Source: Rhodeus uyekii
Lineage: Eukaryota > Chordata > Actinopteri > Cypriniformes > Acheilognathidae
Direction: 5' to 3'
Length of the DNA stretch: 64,000 bases
Assembly (NCBI GenBank): GCA_037043235.1
Contig: JAWRVZ010000028.1
Span: 1,043,001 to 1,107,000 of the forward strand
This document shows positions 11,872 to 25,626 of this stretch, piece by piece; position 1 is the stretch's first letter; the number at the start of each line of letters is the position of its first letter. Made by a program: the position numbers and the translations under genes. The notes beneath the pieces are model-generated. The model was not told the DNA's origin. It saw nothing but the letters and a program-made list of their open reading frames with translations, and made no database searches.

Positions 11872-14800
11872 GTATATATAAATAAGACCTGTTTAAAAAT
11901 AGTGTTTACCATACTTACTGTACTGTCTGTTTCATAATTGATATATTCATTTACTTAAATGTTCATTTTATTTGTATTTATTTTAATCACATTTTAAAAA
12001 AAAATCTAATTTATTTCTTTTTTTCTCCACGGATGCTCTAACACTTCCACATCCTAAAACCCCTACCCAAAAAACGAATGAGTTTTTCTATAAAATGATC
12101 TGAATGTGAATGCAGTCTCTATTCTGTAATAACAATTGCCTGTAAAAGTAAGACTTTCAGTCGTCAAACATTCTAACACAGTGTGTTAGTATTAATTTTA
12201 AAGATAATTTACTTGAATATAAAATCTATTTTTATTTTGAAAGTAATTGATTTTTTTGAATTCTGCAGGATGTTTGTGGGCTGAAATGTGGGGAAGTGCT
12301 GTTCTCAGGTCAGGTGCTGCCGAGCGAGTGTCTGAGTGGACTCATGGAAGTAGCTGGAGACCCCAACACCAATCACACACTGACAGGGACCATTATATCC
12401 CTGCTGGCACAGTTTGGTACTAAATTCTTTAATGTAGTCAAACAGTCAGTATGTGGTCACAAACACAACACCGATTGTTTACTTTATTTAATGTCCCAGC
12501 AGCTTCTGATGGAGAGACCAAAGAGGCTCTTCACAGCAGCTACAACTTCACCGGCACTCTGGCAGCCATAATCCACTGCAACAGAAGCACACCAGAAGAG
12601 CCTCTTGTGCTGCAGGTGAGAGTACTGCCGTTTTAACTTTTGACATGCATGTTTTTATAAAAGGGCCAAACATTGAGCTTTCCTACACCTCAGTAAGTAG
12701 AGCATTGGTGCTTACAACGCCACGGTCATGGGTTCGATTCCCAGGGAAAGCAAGAACTGATTAGAATATCAATGTCAAAATGAATGTCAAAACACAATAT
12801 TAGTCTTGTATTGTTGGTAACATGGACAGTTAGGTCTCGACTTAAGATTACCAACAAGCCAAGACTATTACTATGTTTTGTCTCATATTTAATGTCACTT
12901 ACACTACCATTCAAACGTTTGGAGGCTGATTTTTAAATCTCAATTAAAATAATTTAAAATTGTATTATTAGATCAAAATTATTTGATCTCAATTATTTGA
13001 TCAAAAATAACAGTATTATAGAGTATATACAGTTATTATAATTAAAAATAACAGTTATTGTAATACATTTTATAATGTTCATTTATTCATGTTATGGCAA
13101 AGCTGAATTTTCCAGTCTTCATTGGATCCTTCAGAAATCGTTCTAAAATGCTGATTTCCTGCTCAGGAAATATTTCTTATCATTATTGAAAACAGTTTCT
13201 TTTTTGCTCCTTAATAATTTATCAAGATTCTTTGATGTTTAGAAAGTTCAAAACAGATTTTTTAAAATGTAAATGTTAAATAAATGCCTTTACTGTCACT
13301 TTTGATATGTTTAATGCATCCTTGCTGATTAAAAAGTCTTCATTTATTTAAACAAAAACCCAAACTTTTGAACTGTGAATGAATCAAATGCCATCAATTG
13401 CACATGTTTTTCAAGGTGGTTTTATTGAACTTTGTTTAATTGAAGTTATCCAAACGGACAATAAACACCCCCCTATTTTATTTGGTCATGTGAATAATGT
13501 CTCTAACGGTCTTCACAGTGTCTTAATGTGCTCCAGCGCCTGACCTACAGCGTGAGGATTCTGCATTGTGCCTCTCACATCCATGAACTCATCAGCTTTC
13601 TAATGCAACACGTGTAAGAACCACAATATTCACTTTTCTACTTTTTGCTTTAATGTTTGTGTAGCTTTCGATGGCTCAGACACTTTTCAGGTTCCTGTTG
13701 ATCAAAGTACAACTGGTCTATATATACTTTTGTTCGAAATTTTGGAGTTGATAAAACCAGTGGTGAAATAGACAATTCCAGATGAAAGCAATGCACATTT
13801 TAGTACAAGAAACTTTTTTTATTGTAATGCACCAATACTTTTTCTAAAACTATAATCTGAAACTATTCACGTTTGAGGTACGTACTGACAGTAAGGGCCG
13901 CAGATAAAATCTTGATATTGGCAAGTGGTCATACTTCGAATGTGAAACTCGTTAAGAGGAAACTGGCTTGTCTCTTGGAAAACCACAACATTAAACTAAA
14001 GCAGTTTTTCTTTTAATCACAAGTGGCTGTCTGTTTAGCAGTACTGTTTATAGGTTATAGTTGCAATAAACCATTGCATTGAAATGTATGCTTCGGAAAA
14101 TGTACAGATACTTGTATATGAATTTTACACCCTTAGAGCAAGTATATTAAAACGGACAGTAGTTCCTTTTTTTACTTGTTTTTAAGTATGCATTTATTAA
14201 CCAACCCCCAAAAAACCCCCAGAAATCCTTTAGAACAGTTTTATTGTATTAAAATGTAATGCTTTTATGATTGTCTTTAGCCAGTCAAGTAATGATGACA
14301 CTGTAAAGGCATGCCTGGGCCTGATGGCCAACCTCTGTCGACACGACATCTCAGTGCAGTCACACATCAAATCTCAGGTGAGAATCGCCATTACTCTCAA
14401 AATAAACTTTTATCTTTTTTGTTAATGAACTAACCTGCTGATGAATGTTATACCTACTTTTCTTTTCTTTTTTTGTAGAGTAATGTGAAGGCTTTCTACA
14501 GAGCCTTGATCAATTTCCTGGGTCATAACTGTCTGACTGTGGTTGTCTTTTCGCTGTCCATTTTATCAAGTTTGACTCTTAATGAAGAGGTTGGGCAGAA
14601 GGTAGGTCAGGATGCTCAACTGTTTGACAGCTATTGTTGTTTAGCTCGCTCATCTTGTTCGTCATCTTGTCTTGTGGATGGAAACAGACTTGTGCTTCTT
14701 TTCATGTGTGGTATTGAGGTTTGTACTTTGTGGTTTTTCTTTTGCAGCTGTTTAATGCAAAGAACATTCATCAGACCTTTCAGCTAATCTTTAATATCAC

Positions 14801-17800
14801 TGTCAATGGAGATGGCACGCTAACCAGGAATTATGCTGTGGACTTGTTGGTGGATCTCCTGAAAAACCCCAAAATTGCTGATTACCTGACCAAGTATGCA
14901 TTTATTGTTGTTTGATAGCACTGTTTGAACTGGCTTTCTAAGAGCAGTGTCTGAAGTTTTCTTTTTTCTTTTTTCACATTAGGTATAAACACCTATCGGT
15001 CTGTCTGTCCGAGGTTCTCGGGCTCTTACACAGCAAAGATCCTGATACCGCATCAAAAGTGAATACATCTTTTTCTTCACATTTTTGTTTGGTCAAGAAA
15101 TGCATGTTTTTAGTGTAAAATTAACATTAGCTTGGAAATCAAAAGGTCTCTAAGAAACAGCCCCTTTCACACATCAAACCAGTGGTTCTCAAATAGAGGG
15201 GCGCGCCCCCCTTTTTTTGCCAGGGAGTAGGTTTTCTTGCAATGAATAAGAGATATGAAGTTCAGATAACAATCCCTTCACCCTTTGACGTGTACGATCA
15301 CACCAGTGTTCGTATGTGTCACGTGATCAACCGCTAAATTCACGTGTTTTCACGAGATACCTGGCACTGATCCAGAGAAAGACGCAATCAGAGCTTGTCA
15401 TTTAGCTCAACAATTCAGTGTTTTCAACCACGTAAGGTTTCTTTTAGGTTTCAAACATTTAAATACTCATAAGTACTGGCAAAACAATACATGAAAAATA
15501 TTTTGAAAAATACACACGGATGTCTATAAAAGAGGAAATAGCAATCTATTGAATTATAAACTGACAAGGTGTTTTATTCATATCAGATACACATTGTATT
15601 AGTAACTATAAACGTCACTCTGTTCTTCTCCCACTTCACCGGCCACTTACTATCACGTATTTCAGAAGAAGTGACTGAATTGACGTGTTGTAAATCAGAT
15701 TCAGATTCTCTGAACTGCGGCGCAAACTAACACAGCGGCGCCCGTCGCGCTTCACAGATCAACGAACATGATCATAAAAATTAAGCGACAAAATGCATTC
15801 ACTTCCACAGATCTGAGAATCTGAATATCAGGTAGTTGATGACAGAGCCAACAAGTTGGTGACTATTTTGAATAAAAATGAAATGAGATGCATCTATCAT
15901 GCAGGGCCTTTTGTGACTGTGGTATGTCATGTGACAAGCATGACGCATCGCCATGGAAACAATAAGGCGAAAGTTTCAAAATGGGGGGAGGGGGGGCACG
16001 CGAAATGTTTACCTCTACCTAGGGGGGCGCGACAGAAAATAATTGAGAAGCACTACATTAAACCCACAGACTGTAAAAAAAGAAGCATGATGCATATCTA
16101 CAAGCCAAAATATCCAAGAAGCATCATTTGAAGCCTGAATCTGCATAGTAGTGATCCTGGGGTGAAGCTGTGGTATTGAGGTTCCACCCATAGTTCCACT
16201 TTTTATAATATTAAATTATATTCCATCATTTTACCAGTCAGATCCCATTTACGAATCAATACCATAATACTAGTAAACTCTTTGATGTCTCCGACAGAGT
16301 TTTTATCTCTAAAAAACTTTTTTGTTTGTCAGCACATTCTTCCGTTGTACTTGCTCATACTGTTAATTTACTGGCAATGATCAAACTGCCATTGCCACAT
16401 ATTTGCATAACTGATTTACTTGTGGTTATTTACCAATAAGTACTGTATGTGTGAAAGGGGTTAAGAGACAAATTATTTTGCAGATAGTCATAAGTTTTTT
16501 TTTTTTTTGCAGGTTATGGAATTGCTGGTTTCTCTGTGCTCAGTCCCTGTCCTGCGTAAGCTCGTTTGCGAGACGGTGCTTCGTCCTCCGGCCCCTCGAA
16601 TACAGCCTGGTACTAAAAAAGGTGTACAGACTCGAGGGTCCGAACCCAGTTTAGCACTTGTCCACTGGGTCACTTCACCTCTGGATGGTCCAGAACAGTG
16701 CTACATGCAGGCTCTGTCCCTGTTGACTGAGCTATTTCAAGTATGCTGGTGTTTCTTTCAAATTCAGTTTAATTGAACAGTGCTTTAAAAAAAATACTTA
16801 ATGTTACAAAACCTCTTTACACAGCGCCTTACAAACACCCACATAAATAAGCTTAGTGTGGCAAGAAACCTTCCTTCTGTGTTTTGTGAATAAAATAGTG
16901 ATTCGTTGACATTACAGTTCTGTCCATAATTATTAATGATTAATTCATTTTCATATTATGGCCAATAACTGATAAGGATAAAGTCGTTATTATGTATAAA
17001 TAAAAAACAACAAATGGTGAAAATGAGTTGAGGCTTAACAACATAATACAGGATGAACAATGGATATTAATTTTAAGATTTTATAGTGTAATTAAATTAT
17101 TAGTATTTTTAAAGATGAACTAAATGAGCATTTGATGTATGATTCACAATTAAATATCCAGTTTTAACCAATACTGAGTAATTAAAAAATTGTGCGTCCA
17201 TAATACAATGAATAGATTAATGGTACTTTGAGTAGATTTAATTTAATTACATTTTTGCATGACATTCATTTATTTATATTTATTTGCTGTATATAAATTA
17301 GATTTTTCTGTTAATTTCTATAATGTCTTTCTGTACTAAATTTGGAATACATGTTATAGACTGTCCGTTTTATGAATCCATTCATTCTTACTTGTTTTCA
17401 TCCAGGAGGCGATTGATTCCTCTCTATGCGGCTCCGCTCAGTCGTTTGTGGAGCTGCTCCTACAGGAAGTGTTGGTTTTGCTGCAGACTCCAAACTCCAC
17501 GCAAGGAGACCAGTTACTTAAGAAACACTGCTTACGTGCAGGCCGTGTCGTGGACTTTCTGCTAGATATCCTCTCTCATAAAGCACAAATAATCACACTT
17601 CAACACGTATCACAGATCATGATCCGTTAGTGTTGGCAGCCAATCATAGGGGCTTTTCAATGGCCAATGTCATTATCTAAACGGCAGAGTAGCCGATGGC
17701 ATATACAGTGATGAGACATGCTAAAAGTGACTGATGAAATAAAAATATGTAGTCAAATTAAATAATTATAACCAAAAATCTGCTTTCAGAACAGAAAATC

Positions 17801-20800
17801 TGGATTTGTCAACATAGAACTGACAATATGGGAGCCGTTATGTACTTGATATCAAATCGCAAAATGGCAAATATCTGCTAATTTATTGTCCTGGTTTATA
17901 TATTATATCTGATTGCACAGTGTGTAGAGATATCCTTGACTCTTTCACTGCTTTGTGGCGACGATGCTCTGAGGAAGCTGGTGTCCCAGCGGCTCAGTCC
18001 TGAGGTGTGTGTCTCACAGGTGGAGCTTCTGCTTTCCTACTGTCAGGACCTTGTTGGGTCCACCTGCACTACCTCCAACAACCAGCACAGGTAATGAAAT
18101 ATTCTGGAACTAATGCCATTTCTGACAGAGTATGGACACTTACACCACTGTTCAAAACGAAAGGTTTCCAATGCTCACCAGAGCAAAATAGTCAGAACAG
18201 TAATATTGTTGCATTGTTTTCTATTGTAAATTATTTATGTGATGGCAATGTTACATTTTCACACGATCATTCAGATATCATTCTAATATCTGATTTTCTA
18301 CTTTATTTATTAATAATAATTAATAAATAAATTAAGTTAACTAAGTTAATTAACTTAATTACCAAAGTTGAAAATAGTTGCTGATTTAATTTTTTTTTTT
18401 TTTTGCAAAGGTTCTTTTGATAAATATAAAGTTCAATAGAACAGCATTTATTTGAAACAGAAATCTTTTATAATAATGTAATTGTCTTTACTGTCACTTT
18501 TTAATGCCCCCTTGCTGAATAAAAGAAGAAAACTTCTTAAACTGTTGTTCTAAAAAATGTGTTTTCATGAAACAGACTTAAGTACGGGAGTTATGGCTTT
18601 TTAAAGTGTTCAGCGTGTCTCTCTCTAGTCAGGTGTGCTCTGAAGTGATATTGAAGACTCTAGAACTGATGAGCCACCTCAAGCAGCAGATGCCAGACAT
18701 GGAAACATCCTTCTACAGGATCCTACAGGTAAAGGAAAGATCTGTTTCTGATCACCCTGTGTAGATTTTTATAACACTTCCTTTTACATGACCACTTTTC
18801 CATTGCATACAGGACCAGCGTGTGGTGATGCCTCTCTCATTAACTTTGACCTCGAACTGCAGACAGCATGTGCATGTTGCACTTCGCATACTTTTTGAAG
18901 CGGCTCCGCTCCCTGACTTCCCCTCTGTCGTGTGAGTCAAAACGTGTGATCTACTTCTCTGAAGTGTCAAAGCACTAAATCTGTATGTGAAGTACAAAAT
19001 GTTCTGACGACCAGCTTAATGATCATTTTAATTTTAAGGATGGGTTCTTGCTAATTGTTCATACTTGGGGTTGGAAGTCTGAACAAATTGAGCATACCCT
19101 AGCAACCATCCAGAACCCCTTAGCAACCACTTAGCAGTCATATGGATAAAAAATGATAAAAATGGATATGAATGTTGTTTCGCAAAAAAATTGTACACTA
19201 CCATTTAAAAGGGGTTGGTAAGATTTTTTTAAATCTTAAAAAATGAAGTCTCTTATGTTCACCAAAGCTCCATTTATTTGAACAAAAATACAGTAAAACT
19301 GTTTTCTATTTTAGTACATTTTAATGTGTAGTTTATTCCTGTGATGGCAGGATTTGAGTCTTTAGTGTCAAATAATCCTTCAGAAATAATTCTATGCTGT
19401 TTTGAAACACTTCTTATTTTTTAATCATTGTTGCAAATGTTGTGTTTTCAGTTTCACAACTATAATACTTTCTATGATAATAGAAAGTCAAAAAATAGGA
19501 ATAGGAAATCTTACATTTGAAATAGGAATTTGTTTGTAATTGACATAACTTATATGACTGACAATACATCCAAGTTTTTTGATAGGACTTTTTTTTTGTG
19601 TTATTAATCATCATGTTATGAACATGTTATAATTGTTATAAAAATAATTTGTAAATGGCAAGTAAAGACAACTTGATATGATTAGTTAACTGTTTTCTGC
19701 TTATGATGAGTGAAGTTTAATTAATATGTACATTGTTTGTTAGTTTGTTTTTAGTACATAATACTGTTTTTGTTTAGTATCCTATTTATTTTAAGCAAAT
19801 AGAAAATGTCCAGACTTTAAGAGGAAAATCCTGAACCTTTTCTGTTACATATGTGGATATCTAAATGTATAAATAATAATAGTCTGATTATACAGCTGAT
19901 AATACTCTATAAAAGCTTTAGATCATATCCTCATCTGTGGTTATTATTTCGACTGTTAAATTATTCTTTTTTTCTTTCCTTTTACAATGTACTGCTGCTG
20001 CCCCAATGGAAATATATATAACTATTATATATAACTATATATAATAGTATATAACTATTCCAAAAATGTACGGACCTCCAGGAACTTCAACTGAATACTT
20101 CTGGCCAATACTGTCACTTTTGATCAATTTAATGCATCCTTCCTGAATAAAACTATATTTAATTTCTTCAAAAAATATGTACCCCAAACTTTTGAACAGT
20201 AGTGTAATTTAGAAACAAACATTGACACTAAATCCTGAAAAATGAATGTTTCTTTGTCATTCTTGTCTTAAGTCTAGGGGACAGTATTGCTGCCAATAAT
20301 GCATATCGTCAGAGGGACGGCGAGTTGTCGCTCCGAAGCAGCTCTGCTAGTGAAGATGTGTCCCTTGTTGGAAAGAGCTTTCCCATGACGCATGTCGAAC
20401 CCTCCAGTTCTACCTACCACAGTATCGACAGCCTCATTAAGAAGCTTCAGAACGGAGTAGAGGTGACTATGTTTGTCTGGAGATTTGCAGCTGGCACATG
20501 TGACCCCCAATGACTATAGATGGTCTGTTGTGGATTGCATGCATTTCCGAATTGACAATAGAAGTATGCCAACAAATAGGGGGAGCTTGAACAGTGAACC
20601 AAACATCATAAAAATGCATTTATATCAAACCCATGTTTTGTTTCTAATGTGGTCTTGCAGTTACAGGAGAAAGTCAAAGACGTACATATGTCAGAGGTCA
20701 TTGATGTGTATGAACAGAAGCTTTCTGCTCTTGCGGTAAGTGACCAAGTTATGCAGAATCTTCCTGTGTATATTCATCACGTGCAGATGTTTGTAATTGT

Positions 20801-23469
20801 ATGCAATTTTGTCTATGTAGTGTAAAGAGAGCCACCTGCAGGACCTTTTGGAGGCCAAAGCGCTCGCTCTGTCACAGGCTGATCGACTTATTGCCCAATA
20901 CCGCTGTCAGAGAGCTCAGGCGGAAGCTGAGGTTTTGTGTTTTAGTTTTTTTCTACAAAGAAACTTTCCACGCCACTTTTAATTCTGCATGTTTTTTGAG
21001 CTGCATATGTATATATGTATATATATCACATATATGTGTCTTGTTCTCTTGTTATTGCTGTTTGCCCTTTTTCATTTCTCCCCCCCCCCCCCCCCCCATT
21101 CTAGGCACGTAAATTAGCGTCTCTACTGAAAGACACAGAGCGGAGGAAAGAGGATCTGCAGACGGAGTTGAATGATCAGCTGCTGGAGGTCGAGAGGCTG
21201 AAATCTGACAGCCAGCAGCTCCTGGAGCACAATGGCCGTCTGCAGGCAGTCGCTGACCAGCATCAGGAGCTGAAGGGCACCTACAACCAGCTGCTCAGTA
21301 GGTAAGTGTCCCTCTCACACGCTTTTTAGCCCTTAAAAGATAGATCCGTCAAGTGATTTGTTATGGAGTAAGTAGCTTCTTTTAACTTCTTCCTCATTTT
21401 TTTTTAGGTATGACAAGAGTGAAGGGATGCTGAAGGAACTACAGGCCGCCCATATCTCTCTTACCCAGCAGGCTGAGGGGCTGAGAAAGACCCATGAAGG
21501 ATTAAAACTCAAACAGGAGAGGCAAGTGTTTAAAACGGTGAAGCATAACCCAACTCTAATAATAATCATAATCTTAATAATGTTATTATTATTTTTGCTA
21601 CTACTATTATTATTATTATTATTATTATTAATAAAAAGTTGTATTGTTTTATTAGTTGTTGTTATTATTAAAGTTAGACTGTGCTTCATGACACCCTTAA
21701 ATTAAAGTACAATTATTATATTATAAAGCACTAACTTTCTCCAATAATAATCTTTTTTTAATTATTGTTATTATTAGTATTATTCTCTGAAGATGGGTTA
21801 TGTAAAATGCCACCCTTGAATTAGACATTATTATTAATAGTAATAATAAAAATAATAGTTATTATTGTTGACAATAACAAGATAAAACAATTACGATAAT
21901 AAAAATAATTATTTTAGTTATAATTGTTATTATTATTTATTGGAGCTGGGTTTCCAATGACCTAGAATGAGTCAAAAATATTATTATTGGTAGTTGCAGT
22001 AGTAAAAAATAAAAACGTTACAATAATAATTATATATATATAATAATACACTCACAATAATAATTAACTTTTTTAACTCTTGTTGATAGAAAATATATAA
22101 CTTGAAGTACCTTTGTCTTCTATCTGCTCAGAACTCTTGCAGAGTTGGCAGAAAAAGAACAGCAGATAAAGGGCCTAAAGACCGACGTGATGGAGAAAGA
22201 CAGTAAAATAGCAGGTGAGAAATAAAGTTTGAGTCACATTTTATTTTTGCACTGTTTTTGTACGGTTTCAGTCATACACATGCAGAGGCAGGGGCTTAAA
22301 GTATAAGAGGGACATATGGAACAAGGCTTTAAATAGGGCTGTGCTAAAAATATCAATACATCAATGTATAGTGGTTTGTGGTTTTGCTGTTGTTAACTAC
22401 TGTTGCCATTGTAGAATTTGTTTTTTGTCAATCCTGTTTTCATTTTTTTTTATTATAATTATGATTAAAACAGGATTGATATTGATATTTGGAGGATGAG
22501 ACAATCAGTGTAAGCCTGTTTTAAGGCACTCTGTGTTTTTAAAAATAAATACTGTAATAATAATAGTTAAAAGTATGAATAGTTATTAGTCAAATAAAGA
22601 CCAGACTCCTCAACACTCGTGAAACCTCGCTCAAACGGCACGAATGAAGTGAACATGCACCTTTGTTTGCAGCTAACGTTACGTCACCTTGCGACACACA
22701 ACAACAACTGTTCATGCTCTCTTCACGTTGTTCTTGTAAAATAATAATGATAGTAATAAACTAGAATCTGCGGACCGGATTGAAGATATCCTGGTATTGC
22801 CCTAAATTACTAAAGGTGTCTTAGTGTGAGGGATCGTCATCGCCTGGTGAAAGGTCATCACAAAGTTCATTTTATTTACGGCTATATTTATTATTAATTA
22901 ATTTTACTAATAGTTAGCTTGAGCAGGCCTTCACAAAAAAATAGGACATTTTGCCTTGAAAAAAGGGCACTTTGGGCATCAAGAGGCAAAGGGGCAGGCT
23001 CAAAGTTTTTTGTGTTTGGTGTGAAGTAAACAAATAAGTCTTGCTCTGTTGTATCAGGTCTTCAGAATGAACTGAAAAGACAAGAAGAGCAGATCCATGA
23101 GATGGAGGAGAATATTTCCACTCTCAAGAAAGAGCTTAATAAGACGGAGCAAGCCAGGAAAGACACCAGCATCAAGGTACCGACAGCACTCGTCTCAATT
23201 CATGCTGTTATTTTTAATCAAAAGTGTCATATTTTAGCTTTAAATGTTTTATATAAACGTCAGGTTGGCCACTTTAATGATCTAGTGTGTTTTCTGTTGT
23301 TACACTCTTTTTGTAGGCTTCCTCTCTGGAGGTGCAGAAGTCCCAGCTGGAGGCCAAGGTGGAGAAGTTGGAGGAAGAGCTGGGCAAACACACGCAAATG
23401 ATCGCCATGATACACAGTCTCAGCAGCGGCAAACTCAAGGGTGAAGCCACCGCCAATCTCTCTCTGTGA
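11419..23469 (+). CDS. cip2a: CIP2A, inhibitor of protein phosphatase 2A
   Basis: Twenty-one exons join in phase: 11419-11520, 12269-12416, 12500-12615, 13519-13613, 14281-14377, 14479-14601, 14748-14893, 14983-15058, 16513-16740, 17406-17546, 17921-18090, 18629-18728, 18813-18931, 20273-20462, 20661-20735, 20821-20931, 21105-21301, 21408-21521, 22132-22214, 23058-23176 and 23317-23469. The product is 900 residues (human about 905). It opens MDVSTCLKSLLL and contains LSSLTLNEEVG, then GDGTLTR.Y.VDLL.DLLKNPKIADYLT, all hallmarks of CIP2A's armadillo-like half. The last third is coiled coil, ending HTQMIAMIHSLSSGK. CIP2A binds PP2A B56 subunits, stabilises MYC and acts with TOPBP1 in mitosis; this is family knowledge. 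The donor of exon 10 (GTCGTG) is weak and could be shifted. Exon 18 uses a GC donor. Confidence 0.96.
11829..11882. repeat. (TG)n/(TA)n microsatellite
   Basis: A short TG run passes into about 12 TA units in intron 1 of cip2a. Confidence 0.9.
12684..12760 (+). repeat. tRNA-derived SINE fragment
   Basis: CAGTAAGTAGAGCATTGG followed by GGTCATGGGTTCGATTCCC resembles tRNA A and B boxes. This matches the inverse of the copy at 44.9-45.0 kb. It lies in intron 3 of cip2a and is not a functional tRNA because the remaining arms do not pair. Confidence 0.65.
12900..13395 (+). repeat. Interspersed repeat with TGTCACTTTTGAT...TAATGCATCCTTGCTGA
   Basis: This intronic block starts near CTACCATTCAAACGTTTGG and ends near CCAAACTTTTGAACTGTG. 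Similar blocks occur at 18.13-18.55 and 19.2-20.2 kb, and in inverse orientation at 42.46-42.78 and 55.86-56.08 kb, so it is a moderately repeated family. Confidence 0.6.
15180..16055 (+). mobile_element. Non-autonomous hAT-type element in cip2a intron 8
   Basis: It starts CAGTGGTTCTCAAATAGAGG and ends TTGAGAAGCACTA, an imperfect inverse. The flanks are CATCAAAC (15172-15179) and CATTAAAC (16056-16063), a 7 of 8 match, as expected for an aged hAT target duplication. Its GC-rich interior has no transposase frame. Confidence 0.8.
18125..18545 (+). repeat. Diverged copy of the TAATGC..CCTTGCTGAATAAA repeat
   Basis: ACCACTGTTCAAAACG at the left and CTTTACTGTCACTTTTTAATGC near the right match the block at 12.9-13.4 kb. 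It lies in intron 11 of cip2a. Confidence 0.55.
19190..20210 (+). repeat. Further copies of the same interspersed repeat, interrupted
   Basis: ACACTACCATTTAAAAGGG near 19195, CTTCAGAAATAATTCTA near 19380 and CTGTCACTTTTGATCAATTTAATGCATCC near 20110 are pieces of the family seen at 12.9 kb, separated by AT-rich sequence. It lies in intron 13 of cip2a. Confidence 0.5.
21548..22070. repeat. Degenerate (ATT)n/(AAT)n microsatellite field
   Basis: About 500 bases of intron 18 of cip2a consist largely of AAT/ATT trinucleotides, with the purest run near 21600-21632. It begins about 25 bases after the exon's GC donor. Confidence 0.9.
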
Positions 23470-25626
23470 CGCACACACATTCTCATGTACACGCCATGAA
23501 ATACTTCACATGCTTAAGGAAATGATAACTTATTTTATCTGTGTTTTCTTACTTTCATGCGCTTATGTATGAATGAATGAATTATTCTGCTTTCATTTTG
23601 TATTAAAATCTTTTGGCCACCAGAGGGCACCGTACAAACGGTTTTAAAGATTTTTACAGACACTATTTAAACTTTTTCCTTTTTTTGTTTTTCAATAAAC
23701 AAGAATAATTGTCCTTGCTTCAACCCCATAAAAAAAATTCCTGATTGTTTTATCCAGATTAGATTCCTTTCAGAGGAATCAGGACCAACAGGTCACCTGA
23801 GAATGAAAATGTCCCTCTTTTCCAGAGGAAAACAGAAAAAATGTGATCATTCTGAAGTTTTACAATAACAATTATGTTTTACAGCAGAAAGTGTGTTTTA
23901 TTAGGGAAATTCATGTTAAAGTTATGACTTGTTAAAAGGAAAACTTCCTTTATTCCTTTTGGAACAATCATTGATAGTTTCTGGTTATTTAATTCATAGT
24001 GCACTACTTTAAATTATGTATTAGTAGCAGAAAGCAACATAATGATATACATATACAGAACAAGAGTGATATACTAATGCAAAACTAAAGATTTTTGTAA
24101 AATGCTGTCTAAAATGGTTTTATTTAAATCTTTGAAAAATCTTTATTTATATAGAAAACAAAGAATGACAGTTTCTTGATACAGCAAAAAAAAAAAATCT
24201 AAAATATGAATACAACTACAGTAATATGTTCTAACATTTAGGTTTCAGTGTTGCCTTTAGCTTTCTGTTTTGGCATAACCTGATTTGTTACATACTTTCA
24301 GTGTTGTTTTGACAAGCTGTTTGTTAGCCAATCGGATAGATATGGTCATGACTGCGCAATCGCACACATTGACCCTTTGAGGGATATTCTGAGTGTGAAT
24401 GTTTCTTCAAGAAACATATGTTAACCTTGTTTGAATATTCTCACAGTTTGTCAATGTGATTCAATGCACTAACCGATAAATCAGTAACCAGAAACAAGAC
24501 TAAAAAGTCATTTTTTTAACATTTTCTTAAATTTTAAAACTGTATTTGGTGTGAAAAGCTTCCTTTAACACTTTTTTGATTTCCTAGACTTAAATTGAAG
24601 AAGAATAATTTTCCCGTCACCCAGTTCTGATTTGTTTGTAACATTAATTGTATGATGAAGAGTTCAAATCATTTTGGTGTTATCTTTTTGTTGCTTTATA
24701 GCTGAAGGTGTGTCTTTCAGGTTAAAGGTATGATTTCCTGATTTGATTCTTAAGTATACGTGACTCAGTTTCTTCTCGAGTCTTGTCATGCAGTGAAACA
24801 AATTGAGAATTTCCCCATCACATTTTAATTAAAAAGCATTCATTTTCATCCTTCATAGCGGAGTTGATTTTCATTAAATTAAAGAATACTGTAATTTAGA
24901 TTCTTAACACAAAATTTACAGGTTTATGTACATTAGCAAATTATGAAAGTAAAACATTGCCCTCTATAAAGTCCCTTGGTTTCTGTCTTCATTAAACAAC
25001 GGGTGGATACACTTAAGTATCACAGTCATTGTAGTGTTGGTATGTTGATGTTGCTACGACCACAGATTAGCACCTTCTAAAACAATCAAGCAAATAGTAA
25101 AACTGGCTTGTTTACATATTTGTTTGTTTCAGTCACAGCAGCTATAGCTTACTACAATTCCTTTCTTGCTGTAGAGGGATTGTCTCTGGTTTCGTTACGT
25201 CACAACAGAATGACTAGAATCTGGCCGATCCACTTCTGTCATGTAAAGTATTTAAAATATGGGGAAGATCCTTCAGTATATGGAAAACAGTGTCTAAAAC
25301 CTCAAAGCTTGAAGTTTTATGTACTGGCAGTGAGTTTAGAAGGACCATTGAGTCTGGACAGTGACTGCTTCAGTGATTTGTACAGAGATGTGTCTTCAGA
25401 TTGAAACCCAAGCCAAAGTTTGGAAAGAAAAGCGTGTTTCATGTGCATGTTTCATTGCATTTTCCCGGCATGCCTTTACCTTAACTACTTTTCTTATTTA
25501 TCTTCAGGCTTTTATTGGTCCTTGTTTAGTTGAAGTCCTTAAGCAAGTAAGGGGTAGGAATTTCTTGCCATTTTGCCATCTACAAGACTCTTCATATAGA
25601 TTATGTAAGAATTTGTTAATCCATGT
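23470..25626. other. Convergent 3' region between cip2a and the first hhla2-like gene
   Basis: cip2a (plus) and the hhla2-like gene (minus) end towards each other here. Apart from the two 3' untranslated regions I see no gene. The open frame at 25108-25404 on the plus strand has no recognisable protein. Confidence 0.5.
23694..23699 (+). promoter_or_regulatory. Polyadenylation signal of cip2a
   Basis: AATAAA lies 225 bases past the cip2a stop codon, after a T-rich tract. It is the first canonical signal after the stop. Confidence 0.7.

Noticed and set aside
12684..12760. Possible tRNA gene
   Set aside because: It has A and B box-like words, but no proper acceptor or anticodon stem pairing. 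It is a SINE relic.
21333..21705. Asn- or Leu-run proteins around cip2a exon 18
   Set aside because: They are produced by reading the ATT/AAT microsatellite.
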